Of a stretch of DNA of 64,000 nt, positions 1 through 7,722 are shown piece by piece. This DNA is from an uncultured Eubacteriales bacterium (lineage in GTDB: Bacteria; Bacillota; Clostridia; Oscillospirales; Acutalibacteraceae), in the NCBI GenBank assembly GCA_934446475.1, contig CAKSEH010000001.1, positions 209,591 through 273,590 of the forward strand. The letters run 5' to 3'. The position numbers and the translations under genes are program-made. Below the pieces are notes generated by a model, which was not told where the DNA came from, made no database searches, and saw only the letters and a list, made by a program, of their open reading frames with translations. How positions within the stretch are numbered: the stretch's first letter is position 1; every line of letters starts with the position of its first letter.

Positions 1-943
1 CTTCGCCTCTGCGGTAAACCACATAGACATTTTCAGCCCCCAGGCGCTTTGCGCAGCGGGCAGCGTCCATAGCGACATTTCCGCCTCCTATTACCGCAAC
101 CGACTTTGAATGCTTTATAGGTGTATCATAATCGTCAAGATAAGCCTTCATAAGGTTTATTCTCGTTAAAAATTCATTTGCGGAATAAACGCCGACGCTT
201 CCCTCGCCTTCGATTCCCATAAACATAGGAAGTCCTGCTCCGGAGCCTATAAATATTGCGTCAAATCCCATTTCTTTTATTTCATCAAGAGAAAGGACTT
301 TACCTATTACCATATCGGTTATAATTTTTACTCCCGCTTTTTCAAGGCCCTCAATTTCTTTTTGAACTATAGCTTTTGGCAAACGGAACTCCGGTATACC
401 GTATACCAAAACTCCGCCGGCAGAATGGAATGCCTCAAACACCGTTACTTCATATCCGAGCTTTGCAAGATCTCCCGCACAGGTAAGACCCGAGGGACCT
501 GCACCTATAACGGCAACCTTTTTGCCGTTCTTTTCGGGACTTTCAGCACCGTTTTCAAAATTATTCATAAAGTAATCGGCAGCAAAACGCTCCAGCCTGC
601 CTATTCCTACGCTTTCGCCCTTTATTCCTCTTACGCACTTACCCTCGCACTGTGACTCCTGAGGACAAACCCTTCCGCAAACCGCAGGCAAAGAGCTTGT
701 CTTTGATATTACTTCATATGCGCCCTTAAAGTCGCCCTCGACTATTTTGGCTATAAAGTCGGGTATCTGCACATTCACCGGACATCCCGATACACAAGGC
801 CGATTTTTGCACTTTAAACACCTTGCAGCCTCTTTCTGAGCCATTTCGGGAGTGTAACCGAGAGAAACCTCTTTGAAGTTTTTATTTCTTACGGTAGGCG
901 CCTGTTCAGGCATTGCTACCTTTTTCGGTGACATATCCGCCAT
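1..943 (-). CDS. nfnB: NfnB-type NADPH-binding subunit (glutamate synthase small-subunit family), 3' end outside window
   Basis: The reading frame starts at ATG 943-941 and runs off the left edge, so only the N-terminal ~314 residues are visible. Read from the minus strand it begins MADMSPKKVAMPEQ, then has a ferredoxin-like cysteine cluster (CLKCKNRPCVSGCP, about residues 43-56) and a second one (CGRVCPQESQCEGKC), followed by a Rossmann FAD motif (VIGAGPSG) and an NADP-type motif (VIGGGNVAMD). This order is typical of the small subunit of glutamate synthase and of NfnB, the large subunit of the electron-bifurcating NADH-dependent ferredoxin:NADP+ oxidoreductase. The stop of the upstream gene overlaps its start by one base (TGATG), and that gene is the usual NfnA partner, so NfnB is preferred over a glutamate synthase subunit. 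The ribosome binding site GGAGG lies in the end of nfnA. No glutamate synthase large subunit is in view. Confidence 0.85.
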   Translation of the reverse strand, partial: MADMSPKKVAMPEQAPTVRNKNFKEVSLGYTPEMAQKEAARCLKCKNRPCVSGCPVNVQIPDFIAKIVEGDFKGAYEVISKTSSLPAVCGRVCPQESQCEGKCVRGIKGESVGIGRLERFAADYFMNNFENGAESPEKNGKKVAVIGAGPSGLTCAGDLAKLGYEVTVFEAFHSAGGVLVYGIPEFRLPKAIVQKEIEGLEKAGVKIITDMVIGKVLSLDEIKEMGFDAIFIGSGAGLPMFMGIEGEGSVGVYSANEFLTRINLMKAYLDDYDTPIKHSKSVAVIGGGNVAMDAARCAKRLGAENVYVVYRRGE

Positions 944-1767
944 CAGTTACCACCTCCGAATACTTTACAGGCGTGAGCTTCTTCTTCACGATACAATCCG
1001 TTCCGCCTCGAAAGCTCGTCAAAGTCAACAAGATGCCCGTCAAAATCGGGTCCGTCAACACAGGCAAACTTTGTCTCGTCACCTACTTTTACTCTACATC
1101 CTCCGCACATTCCCGTACCGTCTATCATAATCGGATTAAGACTTACTATCGTTTTTACACCGAAAGGCTTTGTTGTGAGCGATACAAATTTCATCATCGG
1201 AACAGGACCTATGGCTATAACGATGTCATAACCGCCGCTTTCAAGAAGTTCTTTTAAAACCTCGGTAACAAAACCTTTTCTTCCGTAAGTACCGTCATCC
1301 GTGGTTATATAAAGGTTATGGCTTACCTTTCGCATTTCTTCTTCAAGAATTACTATATCCTTACTGCGAAAGCCTGCTATAACATCTGTCTGAACTCCCA
1401 TATTGTAAAGAGCTTTAGCCTGCGGATATGCTATTGCGCAACCCACGCCTCCGCCGACGACTATCGCTTTTTTAGGACTTCCGAATTCGGTGAGCTTACC
1501 GAGAGGACCGACAACATCAAGCACGCTGTCCCCTACTTCGAGCAAAACAAGTTTTTTTGTCGTATATCCTATCGCTTGAACCGTTACCGTTACCGTACCT
1601 TCATCGGGGTCAAAATCCGCAACCGTAAGCGGAATACGCTCGCCCCTATCATCTATTCTGACTATTACAAACTGCCCCGCCTTTACCTTTTTTGCTATAA
1701 ACGGAGCTTTGAATGTAAGTGATGTTATTTGAGGATTTCTTATCTTTTTGTCTGTTATTTCAAACAT
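943..1767 (-). CDS. nfnA: NfnA-type FAD/NAD-binding, [2Fe-2S] subunit
   Basis: A 274-residue protein of the dihydroorotate dehydrogenase electron-transfer / sulfide dehydrogenase family. It shows the FAD-binding beta-barrel at the N-terminus (GQFVIVRIDDRGERIPLT, roughly residues 32-49), an NAD-binding segment (VVGGGVGCAIAYPQAKAL, around 100-117) and a C-terminal cysteine motif with key residues C in DGTGMCGGCRVKVG plus a later CVDGPDFDGH, which binds a [2Fe-2S] cluster in this family. Length matches NfnA. It is translationally coupled to nfnB (TGATG). In anaerobes NfnAB exchanges electrons between NADH, reduced ferredoxin and NADP+ to supply NADPH. It lies 18 bp downstream of metK on the same strand, so co-transcription from the metK promoter is possible. 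Confidence 0.87.
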   Translation of the reverse strand: MFEITDKKIRNPQITSLTFKAPFIAKKVKAGQFVIVRIDDRGERIPLTVADFDPDEGTVTVTVQAIGYTTKKLVLLEVGDSVLDVVGPLGKLTEFGSPKKAIVVGGGVGCAIAYPQAKALYNMGVQTDVIAGFRSKDIVILEEEMRKVSHNLYITTDDGTYGRKGFVTEVLKELLESGGYDIVIAIGPVPMMKFVSLTTKPFGVKTIVSLNPIMIDGTGMCGGCRVKVGDETKFACVDGPDFDGHLVDFDELSRRNGLYREEEAHACKVFGGGN

Positions 1768-1785
1768 CAGTGACTCCTTATTGAA

Positions 1786-2979
1786 CTAAAATCCGAGTTC
1801 TCTCTTTAATTCTTCGGTCTTATCGGTTTTCTCCCAGGTGAAATCGCTGTCTTCTCTGCCGAAATGACCGTAATTCGTTGTTTTATGGTAAATAGGTCTC
1901 AAAAGATCAAGCTTTTCTATAATAGCCGCCGGTCTGAGATCAAACACTTTTAATACTGCCTCCGCAATTTTATCATCCTGCACTTTTCCGGTGCCGAATG
2001 TATCCACGCATACCGAAACCGGTTTTGCAACGCCTATTGCATATGCTATCTGTATTTCGCATTTATCCGCAAGGGATGCGGCGACTATATTTTTGGCAAC
2101 ATATCTTGCTGCGTAAGCGGCGCTGCGGTCCACCTTTGTGGGGTCTTTACCTGAGAACGCTCCTCCGCCGTGACGGGCAACACCGCCGTAGGTATCAACA
2201 ATTATCTTTCTTCCCGTGAGTCCTGTATCCCCCTGAGGTCCGCCTATAACGAATCTTCCTGTGGGGTTTATGTATATCTTTGTATCTTTATCCATAAACT
2301 CCTCGGGGATTACCGGCTTGATAACCTTTTCAAGGATATCTTTTCTCAGTGTCTCAAGGTCGGCGCTTTCCTTATGCTGGCTTGAAACGACCACTGCGTC
2401 TACCCTTACCGGTCTGCCGTCGTCATATTCAACGGTGACCTGAGTCTTACCGTCAGGACACAGATACGGTATCTCCCCCGATTTTCTTACATCGGTAAGT
2501 TTTTTTGACATCTTATGTGCAAGCGATGCCGTAAGAGGCATAAGCTCGGGCGTTTCGCTGCAGGCATATCCGAACATCATACCCTGATCTCCTGCGCCTC
2601 TTAAATTGTATTTATCCTCTGCGTTACCTTTATACTCAAGCGAATTATCAACGCCCATAGCTATATCGGAGGATTGCTTATCTATTGCTGTTAAAACAGC
2701 GCAGGTATTACCGTCAAACCCCGAATCCGAGTTATCGTATCCTATATCGCAAAGAGTTTTTCTCACTATTGCCGGTATATCAACATAACAACTTGTTGTT
2801 ATTTCACCCATAACATTAACAACGCCTGTAGTACAAAATGTTTCGCAGGCAACACGGGCATTTTTATCTTTCGATATTATTTCATCAAGTATCGAATCCG
2901 ATATAAGATCGCAGATTTTATCGGGATGTCCCTCTGTAACCGATTCCGAAGTAAATAACTTTTTAATCATTCTTTTCAC
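1786..2979 (-). CDS. metK: S-adenosylmethionine synthetase
   Basis: MetK makes S-adenosylmethionine from methionine and ATP. The 397-residue frame has the family's full length and signatures: FTSESVTEGHPDKICDLISDSILD at the N-terminus (His and Asp of the ATP/Mg site), GAGDQGMMFGYA near residue 130, and the glycine-rich GGAFSGKDPTKVDRSAAYAARY near residue 273. Start is the ATG at 2979-2977 in MKRMIKKLFTSES; an internal ATG three codons on is also possible. It is preceded by a SAM-I riboswitch and terminator, which fits feedback control by the product. nfnA follows after 18 bp. Nothing in the sequence departs from the family. Confidence 0.97.
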   Translation of the reverse strand: MKRMIKKLFTSESVTEGHPDKICDLISDSILDEIISKDKNARVACETFCTTGVVNVMGEITTSCYVDIPAIVRKTLCDIGYDNSDSGFDGNTCAVLTAIDKQSSDIAMGVDNSLEYKGNAEDKYNLRGAGDQGMMFGYACSETPELMPLTASLAHKMSKKLTDVRKSGEIPYLCPDGKTQVTVEYDDGRPVRVDAVVVSSQHKESADLETLRKDILEKVIKPVIPEEFMDKDTKIYINPTGRFVIGGPQGDTGLTGRKIIVDTYGGVARHGGGAFSGKDPTKVDRSAAYAARYVAKNIVAASLADKCEIQIAYAIGVAKPVSVCVDTFGTGKVQDDKIAEAVLKVFDLRPAAIIEKLDLLRPIYHKTTNYGHFGREDSDFTWEKTDKTEELKRELGF

Positions 2980-2995
2980 CCTTTAAACTGTTATT

Positions 2996-3023
2996 AAATA
3001 AACCGCTCACAAAAGATGAGCGG
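2996..3023 (-). terminator. Riboswitch-controlled terminator before metK
   Basis: On the minus strand CCGCTCA (3023-3017) pairs with TGAGCGG (3009-3003), followed by a T-rich run. The left part of this stem, CTCATCTTT, can alternatively pair with AAAGATGAG at the 3' end of the SAM aptamer (about 3038-3046), giving the mutually exclusive antiterminator. Confidence 0.8.
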
Positions 3024-3036
3024 CATATGTGCGAAG

Positions 3037-3132
3037 CCTCATCTTTCGGATAATCCGCAGGATTTGGCACCTTGAAACAATTCAGGTTGCCGGACTTCAA
3101 CGGGCCTGTCCCCTCCGTCACTCTTGATAAGG
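3037..3132 (-). promoter_or_regulatory. SAM-I (S-box) riboswitch aptamer
   Basis: The minus strand carries the S-box core: CCTTATCAAGAG, then GACGGAGGGGACAGGCCC, CCGGCAACC, GGTGCCAAATCCTGC and finally GAAAGATGAGG. P1 forms between CCTTATC (3132-3126) and GATGAGG (3043-3037). The aptamer lies between a consensus promoter and a terminator directly upstream of metK, so high SAM should stabilise P1, free the terminator and switch metK (and possibly nfnAB) off. Confidence 0.95.
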
Positions 3133-3154
3133 ATTATATTCAGTTTTCTTTACT

Positions 3155-3183
3155 ATTTTAAACCTATTTATATATTTTGTCAA
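3155..3183 (-). promoter_or_regulatory. Promoter of metK
   Basis: TTGACA (3183-3178), a 17-base spacer and TAAAAT (3160-3155) on the minus strand. The -35 hexamer overlaps the stop codon of ribU, so the two units are tightly packed. Transcription should start about 20 bases before the SAM aptamer. Confidence 0.75.
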
Positions 3184-3779
3184 CTGTTATTTTGTCCCTT
3201 TAAAATCGGTGAAATTCTCTTATAGATTGCAAAGCACAGCAAAGCGTCAACAACACCCTTAAAAAATGTGAACGGAAGGTTGAAAATAACGAGTGATTTG
3301 ATCAAGGAATCGGAAAACGGAAGCAATGCTTTATACATTCCTATTATCGCATCCATAGGCATACCGTATATGACAACATATGCAGGATAAACGATAAAAT
3401 AGTTAATTACAACGCTTGCGGCCGCCATTAAAGCCGCCCCCGAAAGCGAACCTAAAAATGCGCCCTTTCGGGTTTTATTGAGCTTATACACGATCCCTGC
3501 AACAACAGTGAACACGGCTCCTAAAAGAAAGTTTGAAAGCTCTCCGACTCCTGCCGAAGATGTTATAAACAAATGGAGCAGGTTTTTGATAAGGCAAACC
3601 AAAACTCCGTAAATCGGGCCGAATGCAAATGTTGTTATAAGTGCAGGAAGCTCGGAAAAATCAAGTTTTATAAAGGAAGGTACAATAAAAGGCATAGGGA
3701 ATTCGAGACACATTAAAAAGAACCCGACAGCACCCATAACTGCGCTTACCGCTATTCCTCTTATATAACTTTTTTTCAC
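3180..3779 (-). CDS. ribU: Riboflavin ECF transporter S component (RibU type)
   Basis: A 199-residue, strongly hydrophobic protein with about six membrane segments, the size and layout of an ECF-transporter substrate-binding (S) component. Telling features are the RibU/ECF-type stretch FPMPFIVPSFIKLDFSELPAL near residues 26-47 with LDFSELP, which is characteristic of the riboflavin S component, and the GxxxGxxxxxIKNLLH segment after it. The FMN riboswitch directly upstream supports flavin as the substrate. The energising module (EcfA, EcfA', EcfT) is not in the window and is normally encoded elsewhere and shared. Start ATG 3779-3777 has GGAGTGAT upstream. Confidence 0.92.
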   Translation of the reverse strand: MKKSYIRGIAVSAVMGAVGFFLMCLEFPMPFIVPSFIKLDFSELPALITTFAFGPIYGVLVCLIKNLLHLFITSSAGVGELSNFLLGAVFTVVAGIVYKLNKTRKGAFLGSLSGAALMAAASVVINYFIVYPAYVVIYGMPMDAIIGMYKALLPFSDSLIKSLVIFNLPFTFFKGVVDALLCFAIYKRISPILKGQNNS

Positions 3780-3802
3780 AATAAATCACTCCAAAACAAA
3801 AT

Positions 3803-3831
3803 AAAGTCCCCGAATAACTTTCGGGGACTTT
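3803..3831 (-). terminator. FMN-riboswitch terminator before ribU
   Basis: An 11-bp perfect stem (AAAGTCCCCGA with TCGGGGACTTT) lies between the FMN aptamer and ribU, followed on the minus strand by ATTTTG. It is the expected expression platform. Confidence 0.85.
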
Positions 3832-3864
3832 AAAACAAAATACAACAAAAAAGCTGTTTTAATT

Positions 3865-3985
3865 AAAGCTTCTCTCATCCGGACTGTACCGTCGGCCTCG
3901 GAATTTCACCGAGTCAGCCTCCCATATTCGGGAAGTTAGCGGGCTTTACCGCCGGTGGGGAATTTCGCCCCGCCCCGAAGACTTT
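3865..3985 (-). promoter_or_regulatory. FMN riboswitch (RFN element)
   Basis: The minus strand shows the RFN core in order: CTTCGGGGC, GGGGCGAAATTCCCCACCGGCGGTAA (the invariant CCGGCGGT), AGCCCGC, GGCTGACTCGGTG, GGCCGACGGTACAGTCCGGATGAGAGAAG. P1 pairs AAAGTCTTC (3985-3977) with GAAGCTTT (3872-3865). It controls ribU through the downstream terminator. Confidence 0.96.
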
Positions 3986-3991
3986 ACCTGA

Positions 3992-4020
3992 ATTATAATA
4001 CAAAACTGTATTTTTGTCAA
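3992..4020 (-). promoter_or_regulatory. Promoter of ribU
   Basis: TTGACA (4020-4015), 17-base spacer, TATAAT (3997-3992) on the minus strand: both hexamers match the sigma-A consensus exactly. The -35 box overlaps the end of jag. Confidence 0.85.
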
Positions 4021-4988
4021 TTTATTTTTCCGTAAAGCGGAATATCACTGTCTTTTTTAGGTTCTCTGGTCGGTGCTGTGGCAACGGTGTTGCTCGGACG
4101 CCTGTCCGCACCGTGGCGACCCTTACCCCTGCCGTCTCTGCGGCGGTCACCGTAAGGTTTAGCATACGAGGGATTTGTTTCCGAGCCCTCGGGAGATATA
4201 ACGACACGCCTTGAAGGACCTGAACCGACAGAGTTTGAAACCACACCGTCTATTCCCTGAACGGCAGTGTGTATTATTCTGCGCTCATACGGATTCATAG
4301 GCTCAAGAGCACGGCTTCTGCCGCTCTTTATAACCTGCTGTGAAACACGCATTGCAAGCGATGCGAGCGTGCTTTCACGCCTTTCACGGTAATTACCGAC
4401 ATCAAGGGATACCTTATAATATCCGCCGCCGTTATTTGCGGCAAGACTTGCAAGGTACTGAAGTGAATCAAGGGTCTCCCCTCTTCTTCCTATAACGGCA
4501 CCTACGCCCTCGCCTTCAAAAATAACTATTGCGCTGTTTTCTTTTTCAATGACTTTAACGCTTAAATCACTGCAACCGAGACCCACAAATATTTTTTCAA
4601 GGTACTTAACCGCTTTCGCCGGCTTACTGTCGGCAGGAAGTGCATCTGCGTCAACCGCTTTCGAATAATCAACGGAAGATTCGGCTTTTGCCGGCTTCAT
4701 TTCTTTTTCCTGCTTTGCGGGCTTTGAGACGCTCTTCTGCGGTTTCGGCTGCACAGGTTTTTTATTGTTTTTCGGAGCTTTCTTTTCTCTTGCGGGTTTT
4801 TCGTCCGGCAATTCGATATAAGCTCTTACTTCCGCCTTGCAACCGCCGAATAATCCGAGAATTTTTTTCTTATTCTGTGTGATTATTTCAAATTGAACAT
4901 CATCCTCAGGACCTGCTCCGAGCTGAATCCGGGCATTCTCCTGAGCCTCTGTAATATCGGAGCCGAAGCCCCTTGCCTCTCTAATCAA
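4017..4988 (-). CDS. jag: RNA-binding protein Jag/KhpB
   Basis: 323 residues with the three parts of Jag (KhpB/EloR): an N-terminal Jag_N domain (MIREARGFGSDITEAQENA), a charged linker rich in Lys, Ala and Pro (about residues 70-120), a KH domain whose GxxG loop is GRRG (in GAVIGRRGETLDSLQYL) and an R3H motif (NPYERRIIH). After R3H comes a tail of about 60 residues rich in Arg and Gly, which is longer than usual and probably disordered and RNA-binding. Jag partners KhpA in RNA binding and in cell-wall elongation control in Firmicutes. It follows yidC by 21 bp in the conserved rpmH-rnpA-yidD-yidC-jag order. The start is TTG (4988-4986) behind a strong GAGGAGG. Confidence 0.93.
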   Translation of the reverse strand: MIREARGFGSDITEAQENARIQLGAGPEDDVQFEIITQNKKKILGLFGGCKAEVRAYIELPDEKPAREKKAPKNNKKPVQPKPQKSVSKPAKQEKEMKPAKAESSVDYSKAVDADALPADSKPAKAVKYLEKIFVGLGCSDLSVKVIEKENSAIVIFEGEGVGAVIGRRGETLDSLQYLASLAANNGGGYYKVSLDVGNYRERRESTLASLAMRVSQQVIKSGRSRALEPMNPYERRIIHTAVQGIDGVVSNSVGSGPSRRVVISPEGSETNPSYAKPYGDRRRDGRGKGRHGADRRPSNTVATAPTREPKKDSDIPLYGKIN

Positions 4989-5009
4989 AAAAATGACCTC
5001 CTCGGCAGA

Positions 5010-6059
5010 CTATTCTGCTTTTGTGTTGTTGAATTTTTCAAGCTGTTTTGATTCGAAATCGGCTTGAACGGCAATTTCTTTTGCACGGGTATGTGCAAGC
5101 ATTTTGTTAGGTCCGTAGAAGAGCTGAATCGCAGACTGCATAAGTCCTCCCACAAGAGAAGAACATATCCAGTAGAATCCAACGCCTCCCGGGAGACCGA
5201 ATCCGATAAACAGGGAGATCAGAGGCATTGTAAACAGCATAGCCGCCATACTCGGTGCTTCGGGATTGTTTTTCTTTTGTATAAGCATAGAGACAAGGCT
5301 CGTCAACATCTGGGCGAGGAATGCTCCTATCGGTATAAGCCAAAGAGGGGTGAATTTAGAAAAATCAAATGAAAAATCCGGAGTCTCCGTAAGGTCAATA
5401 CCGAAAAGATTAAAGCTTACATTTGTCTTTTCATCCTTAGCCTTTATAGCCGAATAATCATCCGCAATCTTTTTATACTCATCTTCGGTGAGAATCTTCT
5501 TTATAAGGTCCTTATCGACCGCTCTTATAACCCTGATAACGCCGAGCTCATTATTGTTGTTCTTCTCGGAAAGATGATACTTCTTATTAAGTTCATTGTA
5601 AAGCTCTTTATCTTCGCTGCTTTTTGACTTATTAAGCTCAGACATTCTGGCGGTTATTGCGTTGTTGACATTGTTAACCTGCGTCTTATTTGCGCCTGCC
5701 ATATATGTAAGCGGGGACAGTATAAGCCAATATATGCTCATAAGTATTATAAGACGCACAAGCATCGGCAGACATCCGCCGGACATCGAAACGCCCTCTT
5801 CGGAATAAAGCTGCTGCATAGCGGCATTATATTTCTGTTTATCGTCTCCGTAACGCTTTTTAAGTTCATCAAGCTTAGGCTTGATTCTCGTTTGCTGAAC
5901 GGAGGATTTTTGACTCTTTATACTCAGCGGTATAAGCACGAGGTTAACAAGGAATGTGAAAACCAAAACCGAGACCGCAAAATTACCGCCGAATATCTCT
6001 GCAATAAAGCGCATTATATATCCAAGCGGCACATTTATGATATTGAATATGCTACTCAT
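5010..6059 (-). CDS. yidC: Membrane protein insertase YidC/SpoIIIJ
   Basis: A 349-residue Oxa1/YidC-family insertase. It opens with an N-terminal membrane segment, then LVNLVLIPLSIKSQKSS and the cytoplasmic hairpin (KPKLDELKKRYGDDKQK), the GGCLPMLVRL segment, and the late membrane segments with GVGFYWICSSLVGGLMQ. Between the second and third membrane parts sits a hydrophilic insert of about 100 residues (roughly 125-230) that is larger than in Bacillus SpoIIIJ. No lipobox cysteine is visible, unlike SpoIIIJ of Bacillus. It inserts membrane proteins with or without SecYEG. Gene order with yidD, rnpA and rpmH is the conserved one, but dnaA and gyrB are not adjacent here. Confidence 0.94.
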   Translation of the reverse strand: MSSIFNIINVPLGYIMRFIAEIFGGNFAVSVLVFTFLVNLVLIPLSIKSQKSSVQQTRIKPKLDELKKRYGDDKQKYNAAMQQLYSEEGVSMSGGCLPMLVRLIILMSIYWLILSPLTYMAGANKTQVNNVNNAITARMSELNKSKSSEDKELYNELNKKYHLSEKNNNNELGVIRVIRAVDKDLIKKILTEDEYKKIADDYSAIKAKDEKTNVSFNLFGIDLTETPDFSFDFSKFTPLWLIPIGAFLAQMLTSLVSMLIQKKNNPEAPSMAAMLFTMPLISLFIGFGLPGGVGFYWICSSLVGGLMQSAIQLFYGPNKMLAHTRAKEIAVQADFESKQLEKFNNTKAE

Positions 6060-6083
6060 ACTCTTAAGTTCACCCTTTCGGTG

Positions 6084-6317
6084 TTACTTTTTCTTTTTTT
6101 CGGGAACCGGATCATACCCGCCCTTACAAAACGGATTACATCTTAAAATCCGCCAAACTGCAAGCAGTGTTCCCTTTATGCAGCCGTGGACTCTGATAGC
6201 CTCCACAGCGTAAGCCGAGCAGGTCGGTGTAAACCGACAACAGGAAACCTTTCTCGGAGAAATGCCCCTCTGATAAATCTTTATAAGCCATATCAAAAAA
6301 TTACTGATCGGCTTCAT
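6084..6317 (-). CDS. yidD: Membrane protein insertion efficiency factor YidD
   Basis: About 77 residues with the full YidD signature: LIKIYQRGISPR, CRFTPTCSAYAVEAI (with the conserved cysteines) and CNPFCKGGYDPVP at the end. The frame is open upstream to 6344, but the ATG at 6317-6315 gives the family's normal N-terminus (MKPISNFLIWLIKIYQRG). This start lies inside the end of rnpA, overlapping it by 17 bases, an arrangement common in Firmicutes. YidD is a small membrane-associated helper of YidC, encoded next to it here. Confidence 0.93.
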   Translation of the reverse strand: MKPISNFLIWLIKIYQRGISPRKVSCCRFTPTCSAYAVEAIRVHGCIKGTLLAVWRILRCNPFCKGGYDPVPEKKKK

Positions 6318-6657
6318 CTTCACACCAAAGACCCGCAAAAGCAAGTTTTCTTTTTAAAACGGCGGCAACCTCATTGCTTTTCATTTCAAGCAATTTTTTT
6401 CTTGCCACAATAACAAAATCCGTGCCTTCTTTTATATTTTCGGCACACATATCAAAGGCGGCTCTGACAATTCTTTTGGCTCTGTTTCTTTCCACTGCGC
6501 CGCCTAACTTTTTGCTCACGGTTATACCAAGCCTTACTTTTCCCTTTCTTCCTCTTGCCGAGTATAAAACCAGACTCGGATCCACAAAGGAAGTTTTGCT
6601 GCGATATAACCGCCTGAAATCATAATTTTCTTTTAAGCTCTCAAAATAACGCATCAT
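6301..6657 (-). CDS. rnpA: Ribonuclease P protein component
   Basis: 118 residues, the usual RnpA length. The conserved basic RNR motif is present as AVERNRAKRIVRAAF (about residues 54-68), preceded by GKVRLGITVSKKLGGA, and followed by FVIVARKKL. RnpA binds the RNase P RNA and helps process the 5' end of tRNA precursors. It sits between rpmH (upstream) and yidD (overlapping downstream). The first two residues are both Met; either could be the start. Confidence 0.95.
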   Translation of the reverse strand: MMRYFESLKENYDFRRLYRSKTSFVDPSLVLYSARGRKGKVRLGITVSKKLGGAVERNRAKRIVRAAFDMCAENIKEGTDFVIVARKKLLEMKSNEVAAVLKRKLAFAGLWCEDEADQ

Positions 6658-6707
6658 TTTGCACCCGGTATAGGCAAGCAGGTTCTTCGCCCCGCCCGCC
6701 TAAAAGG

Positions 6708-6730
6708 AAAAGCCACATATAAGTGGCTTT
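6708..6730 (-). terminator. Hairpin at the rpmH stop, between rpmH and rnpA
   Basis: AAAGCCAC and GTGGCTTT form an 8-bp stem whose first arm overlaps the rpmH stop codon, followed on the minus strand by TTCCTTTT. It looks like a partial terminator that would lower rnpA relative to rpmH expression. This role is inferred. Confidence 0.5.
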
Positions 6731-6863
6731 AATAGGTTAATTGCTTTCTTCCCTTCGCTCTGCGACGGGCAAGCACCTTTCTGCCGTTTGCCGTAGCCAT
6801 TCTCTTAAGAAAACCGTGTTCTTTTTTACGGTGGAGCTTTTTAGGCTGATAAGTTCTCTTCAT
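6729..6863 (-). CDS. rpmH: 50S ribosomal protein L34
   Basis: A 44-residue basic protein, MKRTYQPKKLHRKKEHGFLK at the start and a C-terminal half rich in Arg and Lys (RMATANGRKVLARRRAKGRK), matching L34 throughout. Start ATG 6863-6861 follows AAAGGAGG at a normal distance. It is the first gene of the rpmH-rnpA-yidD-yidC-jag cluster and has its own near-consensus promoter. Confidence 0.98.
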   Translation of the reverse strand: MKRTYQPKKLHRKKEHGFLKRMATANGRKVLARRRAKGRKQLTY

Positions 6864-6937
6864 AGTTCTGACCTCCTTTGGGACAAATGCGGCTGCCGCA
6901 CAAGGTATATAAAAATCGGACAGCCTATCAATTTAGA

Positions 6938-6967
6938 ATTATAACTCAAACGGTGCCGTAATGTCAA
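6938..6967 (-). promoter_or_regulatory. Promoter of the rpmH cluster
   Basis: TTGACA (6967-6962), 18-base spacer, TATAAT (6943-6938) on the minus strand. Confidence 0.75.
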
Positions 6968-7017
6968 CAAAAATATATCACTTTAGATTTATTTTTTTAA
7001 TTTGAGTAAAAAAACTC

Positions 7018-7046
7018 TTGCAAAAGTAAATGCGTTATGATATCAT
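7018..7046 (+). promoter_or_regulatory. Promoter of tRNA-Ala
   Basis: TTGCAA (7018-7023), 17-base spacer, TATCAT (7041-7046), ending 12 bases before the tRNA. Confidence 0.6.
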
Positions 7047-7058
7047 TATTAGCGTCGT

Positions 7059-7134
7059 GGGGCATTAGCTCAGCTGGGAGAGCGCTACACTGGCAGTGTA
7101 GAGGTCAGCGGTTCGATCCCGCTATGCTCCACCA
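7059..7134 (+). tRNA. tRNA-Ala (anticodon GGC)
   Basis: A 76-nt cloverleaf with CCA encoded. The acceptor arms are GGGGCAT and ATGCTCC, the D-arm is AGCTCAGCTGGGAGAGC, the anticodon stem CTACA/TGTAG encloses loop CTGGCAG with anticodon GGC, and the T-arm contains GGTTCGATCCC. It reads GCC/GCT alanine codons. A terminator follows directly. Confidence 0.97.
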
Positions 7135-7136
7135 CG

Positions 7137-7166
7137 AAAACCGCTTCAATTCCGAGGCGGTTTTTG
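7137..7166 (+). terminator. Terminator of tRNA-Ala
   Basis: AAAACCGC(C-rich) pairs with GGCGGTTTT around a loop of about 11 bases, ending in a T run. The next gene, rpsO, has its own promoter. Confidence 0.8.
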
Positions 7167-7312
7167 CTTTGATCCGGTTTTACCGTAATGAAAATATGTT
7201 TGTATCATACAGTATGTAGTTTTGTTATAAATACGGAGACTGCCTTGACTCTCCTAATTTATTGTCAAAATTCAATAAAGACAATTTTTAAACCCCTCGC
7301 ATTAAAAAATAC

Positions 7313-7341
7313 TTTACTTTTTTCGGTGTTTGTGATATACT
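7313..7341 (+). promoter_or_regulatory. Promoter of rpsO
   Basis: TTTACT (7313-7318), 17-base spacer, TATACT (7336-7341). The stretch 7167-7312 before it holds no feature I can recognise. Confidence 0.65.
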
Positions 7342-7392
7342 TTATTGGCTACCGTGTACTGTGCTGCGGGCGTCTGCCGCTAAGCGGAATCC

Positions 7393-7430
7393 TTATTGAC
7401 CCGTTTGCTCGGTTCACCGGCGGACAATAA
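7393..7430 (+). promoter_or_regulatory. Structured rpsO leader, possible S15 autoregulatory site
   Basis: TTATTG (7393-7398) pairs with CAATAA (7425-7430) around a GC-rich inner hairpin, immediately before the ribosome binding site AGAAAGGAAG. S15 is known to repress its own mRNA through leader structures in several bacteria; that this hairpin does so here is inferred from position only. Confidence 0.4.
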
Positions 7431-7449
7431 AGAAAGGAAGCAGTGTTAA

Positions 7450-7713
7450 ATGACTATTGAAAAGAAACAGCAGATAATGGCTGAATACGCTATGCACGAG
7501 GGCGACACCGGTTCTCCCGAGGTTCAGATCGCAGTTTTGACAAACCGCATAAATGAGCTTAACGAGCACTTAAGCGTACACAAGAAGGATCATCACTCAC
7601 GCAGAGGTCTTCTTAAAATGGTAGGTCACAGAAGAAATCTTCTTGCTTACCTCCAGAAGAACGACATTGAGAGATACCGTGCTATAGTTAAAAAGCTCGG
7701 TCTTCGTAAGTAA
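7450..7713 (+). CDS. rpsO: 30S ribosomal protein S15
   Basis: 87 residues with the S15 core: GDTGSPEVQIAVLTNRINELNEHL, HKKDHHSRRGLLKMVGHRR and NLLAYLQKNDIERY. S15 binds 16S rRNA early in small-subunit assembly. The ATG at 7450 follows GAAAGGAAG. As in many bacteria it precedes pnp, with a terminator and a long hairpin in the 180-bp gap. Confidence 0.98.
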   Translation: MTIEKKQQIMAEYAMHEGDTGSPEVQIAVLTNRINELNEHLSVHKKDHHSRRGLLKMVGHRRNLLAYLQKNDIERYRAIVKKLGLRK

Positions 7714-7722
7714 TATAAAAAT

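Noticed and set aside
1..943. Glutamate synthase small subunit working with GltB
   Set aside because: The one-base-overlapping partner is NfnA-like and no large subunit is in view, so NfnB is more likely.
6729..7058. Replication origin next to rpmH
   Set aside because: No dnaA or dnaN and no cluster of DnaA boxes; the only perfect box seen is single, at 10228.
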